The notes below the pieces were generated by a model that saw only the letters and a program-made list of their open reading frames with translations, was not told the origin of the DNA and did no database searches. This document shows positions 60,045 to 64,000 of a DNA stretch of 64,000 nt, piece after piece (position 1 is the first letter of the stretch; the number at the start of each line of letters is the position of its first letter). The position numbers and the translations under genes were made by a program. Origin of the DNA: Lineolata rhizophorae (taxonomy: Eukaryota; Ascomycota; Dothideomycetes; Lineolatales; Lineolataceae); NCBI GenBank assembly GCA_010093515.1, contig MU001671.1, positions 287,817-351,816 on the forward strand, given 5' to 3'.

Positions 60045-60982
60045 TGTGGCAGGCTGCCCAAGGCGTGCTGGAGATGGTGACGGCGACGTCGTGGTGGAGG
60101 CTCCGACACAACGTAACGATGCTTCATACGCCCGCGCTATTCTCGCTTCGGAAGGCGGTGTGGCTGCGAGTATATCCGGTTGGCGCTAGTTGCTTCCGGA
60201 AATTTCACATTCCTCGAGCGACCTTCGAAAAGCAAACCGGATACAAACTTGCATGAACATAGTTTGATCTGGATGCATGCTCTTCTTATTTTGCTAGTCC
60301 GGTATATGCCGTCCCTTTCTTCTATGTAAAGTAGAGAACCGAGAGCAAAGGCGGATGGATTCGCAACGACTGTTGGGCTTTTTATGCCTCGCTAATTACA
60401 AAATGCTTCGCTTCTTAGAGTAGTCCTTAATCTGATAACACGATTTAAGGGATGATGACAAACTTCGAGGCTAGGAGGCTAGATTCAGGACTCCGTTCTG
60501 ATACAACAAAATTTTTAGCATAGGCGAGGATGATATCTGCTCCGTTCGGCCTACTATTGGTGGTGAACACCTTTTTCGTTCCCGCTAGCCTTGTTAGTTT
60601 TCTTTTCTTTCTTGTTTTTTTCCTAGAAAAATTATTTCTTGACTAAGAGAGAGGGCTGTCATTGCACTGGGATCGGACGACTACGCATATCTGGTGCTGT
60701 GTACGCCAACTTAGCTGTCACTGTGGAACACTTCCGACCCAGACCTGTTTGCCTCATGCTGTTAGAGCTCATTTGTGATATAATCATTGCTATTTATTTT
60801 TTTTTTTGCAGCTAGCTTAACACTAATATCAAAATGACCGAAGAGGATGCAAAATTTACTTTCGCAGAGCTTTGCGTCTGAATTGGATCCATTTCAAAGT
60901 GGCTTCCGCATACGGTAGGTGGATCCGAAGCTTGGGCTCTTCTGACGCGGCGCGACGGTTCAGACCCAATGCCTACCCAAAC
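60045..60982. other. divergent spacer between vps5 and the lipoate ligase gene
   Basis: The promoters of both genes lie here. Around 60872-60982 the ligase frame is open upstream of its ATG but begins only with a TTG. A poly-T stretch and a TTGCAG at about 60790-60811 could end a leader intron. No separate gene was recognised. Confidence 0.5.
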
Positions 60983-62195
60983 ATGTCGCCCTCACGAGGG
61001 CCACTCCGACTCTTCCGCGCAACCCTAAAATATTCGCAATTGCAAAATTGTCGTCTCTTTTGCTCTCTTGCAGAGAATGTTACTGGTTCTCGCATCCAGT
61101 CGTACACTTCTCGCTCGAGTGACCCCTACTTGAACCTCTCTATCGAACACTACCTGCTACAAAAGTCACCACCCGACTCCGCAATCCTTTTCCTCTATAC
61201 CAACAGGCCATGCATCGTGATCGGACGAAACCAGAACCCCTGGGTCGAAGTCAATCTCGGCCTTCTCGATGCAGCAACTGGGACGAGGGATACTGCGACC
61301 GACTCCACCAAACCGCCCGCGCTTGGCAGCGTCGATCTTGTGCGCCGTCGCTCAGGCGGCGGCACGGTATTTCATGACCGTGGAAACGTCAATTGGACAG
61401 TTATAAGTCCACGAGATGGTTTTACCCGGGATAAGCATGCAGAGATGGTGGTGCGAGCGCTGCGCGGCCTCGGTATCGATCGAGCTCGGGTGAATGAGCG
61501 CCACGACATTGTGCTAGACCAGGGCCAGAGGAGCAGGAAAGCCGGTCTCAGTGACGATGAACATACCACGCCGTATATGGCAAATGGTTCTGCGGCGCCA
61601 CAACCACTGAAAGTTTCTGGTTCGGCATACAAGCTTACGCGGACAAGGGCGCTGCATCATGCGACGTGCTTGCTGCAGTCGCCAAATCTCAACCTCATAC
61701 CAGATTATTTGCATTCTCCCGCTAAACCCTACATTGAAGCGCGAGGCGTGGCAAGCGTTTCCTCTCCCGTTGGAAATATCGGCATTGAAATTACTCCTTT
61801 TGAACGGGCGGTTTTCGAGGAGTTTGTGGCGTTATACGATAAGGAGCAATCCCAAAAGGATATGGAGGAGGTTGGGGTTGACAGCCTCGAAATTTCTGAT
61901 ATCCGCAAGGGCTATGATGAGCTAAAGGTCAGTTTGCCGTAACGTACATCGTTGCCCGCGCTTACTTTTCCAGACCCTTGATTGGATGTATGCGCAAACT
62001 CCGCAGTTCACTATTTCAAAGGAGTTTGGGAATGATGTATTTTCTATGACAGTTAGGCATGGATCTGTGTTAGAGTCAACACATTTATCGATTGAGATGC
62101 CGAAGTTACATGAGATTAAGGACTGGAGAAGATACGCCTCTACCGACATTGGAAACTGGCTTAACAATATCCTTCTGATCCCTTCCAATTCATAG
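60983..62195 (+). CDS. mitochondrial lipoate-protein ligase / lipoyltransferase (LplA/Aim22 type)
   Basis: Attaches lipoate to, or transfers it between, the E2 and GcvH proteins of mitochondrial dehydrogenases. Two exons, 60983-61927 and 61974-62195, are joined across a 46-nt intron ending CTTACTTTTCCAG and give 388 aa. The start [23 protein letters not shown] is basic, a good mitochondrial presequence. The frame extends upstream but has no ATG there. Motifs: [34 protein letters not shown] with the family [23 protein letters not shown], the lipoate-binding loop; [17 protein letters not shown] with the lysine that contacts lipoyl-AMP; and, after the intron, [11 protein letters not shown] with the WxYG-like turn. 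The C-terminal accessory domain is short. About 60 bp separate its stop from that of the convergent coiled-coil gene. Confidence 0.93.
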
Positions 62196-62253
62196 CGAGT
62201 TTGGCAGGCTGGAGAGAATATACGTCAACACGTCTCAAACATACCGTATGAAC

Positions 62254-63330
62254 CTAAGCATTGACCTCGTCTTGCTTGGTTCCGGTCACCTTACGAAAGA
62301 CCTGCTCCCTAACACGTTGTAGTTCAGACCTTGTCGACTCGAGCTGCTCCCGAGCTTCGTTCAATCCTGCATTGAGCCCGTCTTTTCGTTGCTTTTCTTT
62401 GTTTAGTTCCTCCACCAGCTTTCCCCTAGCCCTTTTCAACCGAACATCGGAGTCTTTGATCTTTTCGTGGAAGTTCATGCTAGAGAATATATTGTCAAAC
62501 AAGACATCGCTGATGAGGTTGCCTTGCGCAATGTCCGTGGAACCGACGTCTGCAATTTCAGGCCGCAAATGTTGGGCCCGCAACATATGCATCTGCACTT
62601 GGTTCGTGTAGTTCTGCGCTTTCGAAAGGGCGTTCCGCTCAAGAGCGTCGGCCCAGCTCCCACCAATCCAAATGTCGGCTCTGCTGTACTTGAGCGCCTC
62701 TTGCATTTGGACGAGTGCCTGGTCCATTGCTTCTAGGGCCTTTGAGACAAGCTCGACAGCTCTTGAGCTCGTGCCGGTTTTTGCACTGAGATCGTCATAT
62801 TTCGATCTCGCCTCCCGCATTGCACACTCAGCGGAGTCTTCTTCAGGAAATTCCGGCGTCGAGCCTCCAAAAATCGACTCGTAGAGTGCGTCCAGACCTT
62901 GCTGCGCTTCCCGATGAATCTTCACCTGCTTCTCGAGGATACATCTTTGCTGATGTGCCTCCTCAAGCTGCTGCTGGAGCACCACGAGTCGATCCTTAGC
63001 CTGGTGCTCCGCCTGTGCCGCCTCATAGTACTCGCGCTCTTCTTTGTCGGCCTTCTCAGCGAAGCGTTCCTTGCTCTTCGAGCCACCAAGTCGGTGTGCA
63101 AATCGGCGCACTGTTGAATCGCGGTACTTCTCATGGTCCTTCAGGTGGAGCTGCGTTTTCATCTCGGCATCCTTTATTTCCCTCTGAGTCGCGCTAATAT
63201 TCTTGTGCAGATCATTGAGGTAGTGGAGTGTCTGCTGGAGCGCTGGAGGTGCGTGATCGGTTGCGGCGAGCGTAGTAAGGTAGTGTGCATTTTGGGGCGC
63301 TGCCTCGGTCACTTTATCCTCTACCGACAT
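62254..63330 (-). CDS. coiled-coil protein of unknown function
   Basis: A single-exon gene for 358 aa. After a short disordered start (MSVEDKVTEAAPQN), nearly the whole chain is predicted by eye to be helical, with heptad-like spacing. There are two long coiled-coil stretches (about residues 40-145 and 285-345) rich in Glu, Lys, Gln and Arg. A middle segment contains YESIFGGSTPEFPEEDS, IWIGGSWADALERNALSKAQ and the more hydrophobic ISDVLFDNIFSSMNFHEKI. This arrangement is familiar to me from uncharacterised proteins conserved in Pezizomycotina, but I know no function. No signal peptide or transmembrane segment. It converges on the lipoate ligase gene with only 58 bp between stop codons. Confidence 0.85.
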   Translation of the reverse strand: MSVEDKVTEAAPQNAHYLTTLAATDHAPPALQQTLHYLNDLHKNISATQREIKDAEMKTQLHLKDHEKYRDSTVRRFAHRLGGSKSKERFAEKADKEEREYYEAAQAEHQAKDRLVVLQQQLEEAHQQRCILEKQVKIHREAQQGLDALYESIFGGSTPEFPEEDSAECAMREARSKYDDLSAKTGTSSRAVELVSKALEAMDQALVQMQEALKYSRADIWIGGSWADALERNALSKAQNYTNQVQMHMLRAQHLRPEIADVGSTDIAQGNLISDVLFDNIFSSMNFHEKIKDSDVRLKRARGKLVEELNKEKQRKDGLNAGLNEAREQLESTRSELQRVREQVFRKVTGTKQDEVNA

Positions 63331-63776
63331 TCTGTAGAGGTAAGTAGGAACGCGATGGAGTGGCTACGAGCGTCCTAAGCGTAGTCACTGTGTAGCCCCA
63401 AGACTAACACAACCGATCTTGTAATTTTGAAGAAGAATTAGCAAGAGATGGTGATGCTAAAACTACAATGACAGCACTGGCACGTCTCTTCGGTGTGTCC
63501 ACCTTTTATAGTGTTTTACACGGCGACGAGCTCGTAGCAGTTGTTTCGACTATCGAGAAGAACCCTGGATCTGATTCTGTCCTAGGTGAGGCTGTGCCTC
63601 GCCTGCGCCAACCGTTGGCGGATGAAACTGTCTAGCCGACGCTTGGCGCCATTCCTTCTAGCCCGAAATGGCGTGCACTAAGCTAGCTGACCGGGTTCCG
63701 AGTCACCCGGGGTTCCAACTCACTGACCCGAAACCACCCATCCTCATGAAAAATCGTGTTTATTCTCTCAACGTAG
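63331..63776. other. spacer, possibly including a transposon terminus
   Basis: The upstream region of the coiled-coil gene runs into what may be the 3' non-coding end of the transposon at the window edge. Small palindromes occur (GAGGC-TGT-GCCTC at about 63588-63600). I cannot fix the terminal inverted repeat or target duplication, because the other end lies outside the window. Confidence 0.4.
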
Positions 63777-64000
63777 TTACAATTGCCACTCTGTACACAT
63801 AGACTGAAGTGTTTGAGCTGCTGTTTCAGCTGCTACTCTTTCTGCTGCCCGTTCCTCAGCGTCGGCATCCCGTTGTGCCTCAAGAAGTTGTGAGGCCTGT
63901 ACAGCAACCATGATTGTATCTATATCTGCAAATCGTTGATTTGGATTAACACGAACTTTCTTTCGTGGCTGTTGAGGCTTAAGAGCCTCAAGTTGACTAT
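63777..64000 (-). mobile_element. 3' end of a pogo/Fot-like DNA transposase, cut by the window edge
   Basis: The minus strand is open from the right edge to a TAA at 63777-63779, encoding about 73 C-terminal residues. The pattern LEALKPQQPRKKVRVNPNQRF followed by ADIDTI and a long Ala/Glu/Gln-rich helix is what I know from the tails of fungal Fot1/pogo (Tc1-mariner superfamily) transposases. There, a basic KPRKRKKVxxxPNxxF stretch follows the DDE catalytic domain. The catalytic part lies outside the window. The visible tail has no stop or RIP-like decay, so the copy may be recent. Confidence 0.6.

Noticed and set aside
60872-60982. N-terminal extension of the lipoate ligase from 60872
   Set aside because: The frame is open but begins with TTG. 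The first in-frame ATG is at 60983 and gives a good mitochondrial presequence.

Overview
The window is nuclear DNA of a filamentous ascomycete (Pezizomycotina, most likely a Sordariomycete). Protein-coding genes carry short GT-AG introns (46 to about 226 nt) with CTRAC-like branch sites. The gene set is typical of that group: a NEDD4/Rsp5 HECT ligase, SAR1, Vps5, a Ski8-type WD40 protein, Zn(II)2Cys6 regulators, a But2-like secreted protein and a hexose transporter. I assembled gene models by hand from splice sites and reading-frame phase. For every model given with exon coordinates the exon lengths sum to a multiple of three.

Layout. 1-4.0 kb: no gene, AT-rich at the far left. 4.0-5.9 kb (-): Zn2Cys6 regulator with a DUF3425-like C-terminus. 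7.9-10.2 kb (-): secreted, possibly GPI-anchored S10 serine carboxypeptidase. 13.2-16.9 kb (-): HECT ubiquitin ligase (C2, three WW, HECT). 19.0-21.5 kb (-): mitochondrial ABC1/ADCK-family atypical kinase. 22.2-23.9 kb (-): Ski8-like WD40 protein. 26.1-26.7 kb (+): small secreted But2-domain-like protein. 27.4-28.9 kb (-): SAR1 GTPase in thirteen exons. 31.0-33.5 kb (-): large, low-complexity, DUF3295/Mks1-like protein. 33.5-39.4 kb: no gene recognised.

39.4-45.0 kb looks like a small specialised-metabolism island. It holds a CmcJ/AsaB-like oxidoreductase and a class I methyltransferase, divergently transcribed from a shared 373-bp spacer. Next come a Zn2Cys6 regulator, a decayed short-chain dehydrogenase remnant and a small unknown two-exon gene. 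No PKS, NRPS or terpene synthase is visible. To its right, 45.5-48.7 kb is a repeat block of GC hairpins with TTC loops, AT-rich DNA, a roughly 0.85-kb nine-bp minisatellite and a second hairpin-like repeat cluster.

49.1-51.4 kb (-): MFS hexose transporter. 53.5-54.6 kb (-): Ser/Thr-rich secreted protein. 57.7-60.0 kb (-): retromer sorting nexin Vps5. 61.0-62.2 kb (+): mitochondrial lipoate-protein ligase. 62.3-63.3 kb (-): coiled-coil protein of unknown function. The right edge cuts into the 3' end of a pogo/Fot-like DNA transposase. Housekeeping genes (vesicle traffic: SAR1, Vps5; ubiquitin: HECT ligase; mitochondria: ADCK, lipoate ligase; RNA decay: Ski8) therefore interleave with accessory and repeat-rich stretches. 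I found no rRNA, tRNA or CRISPR feature.
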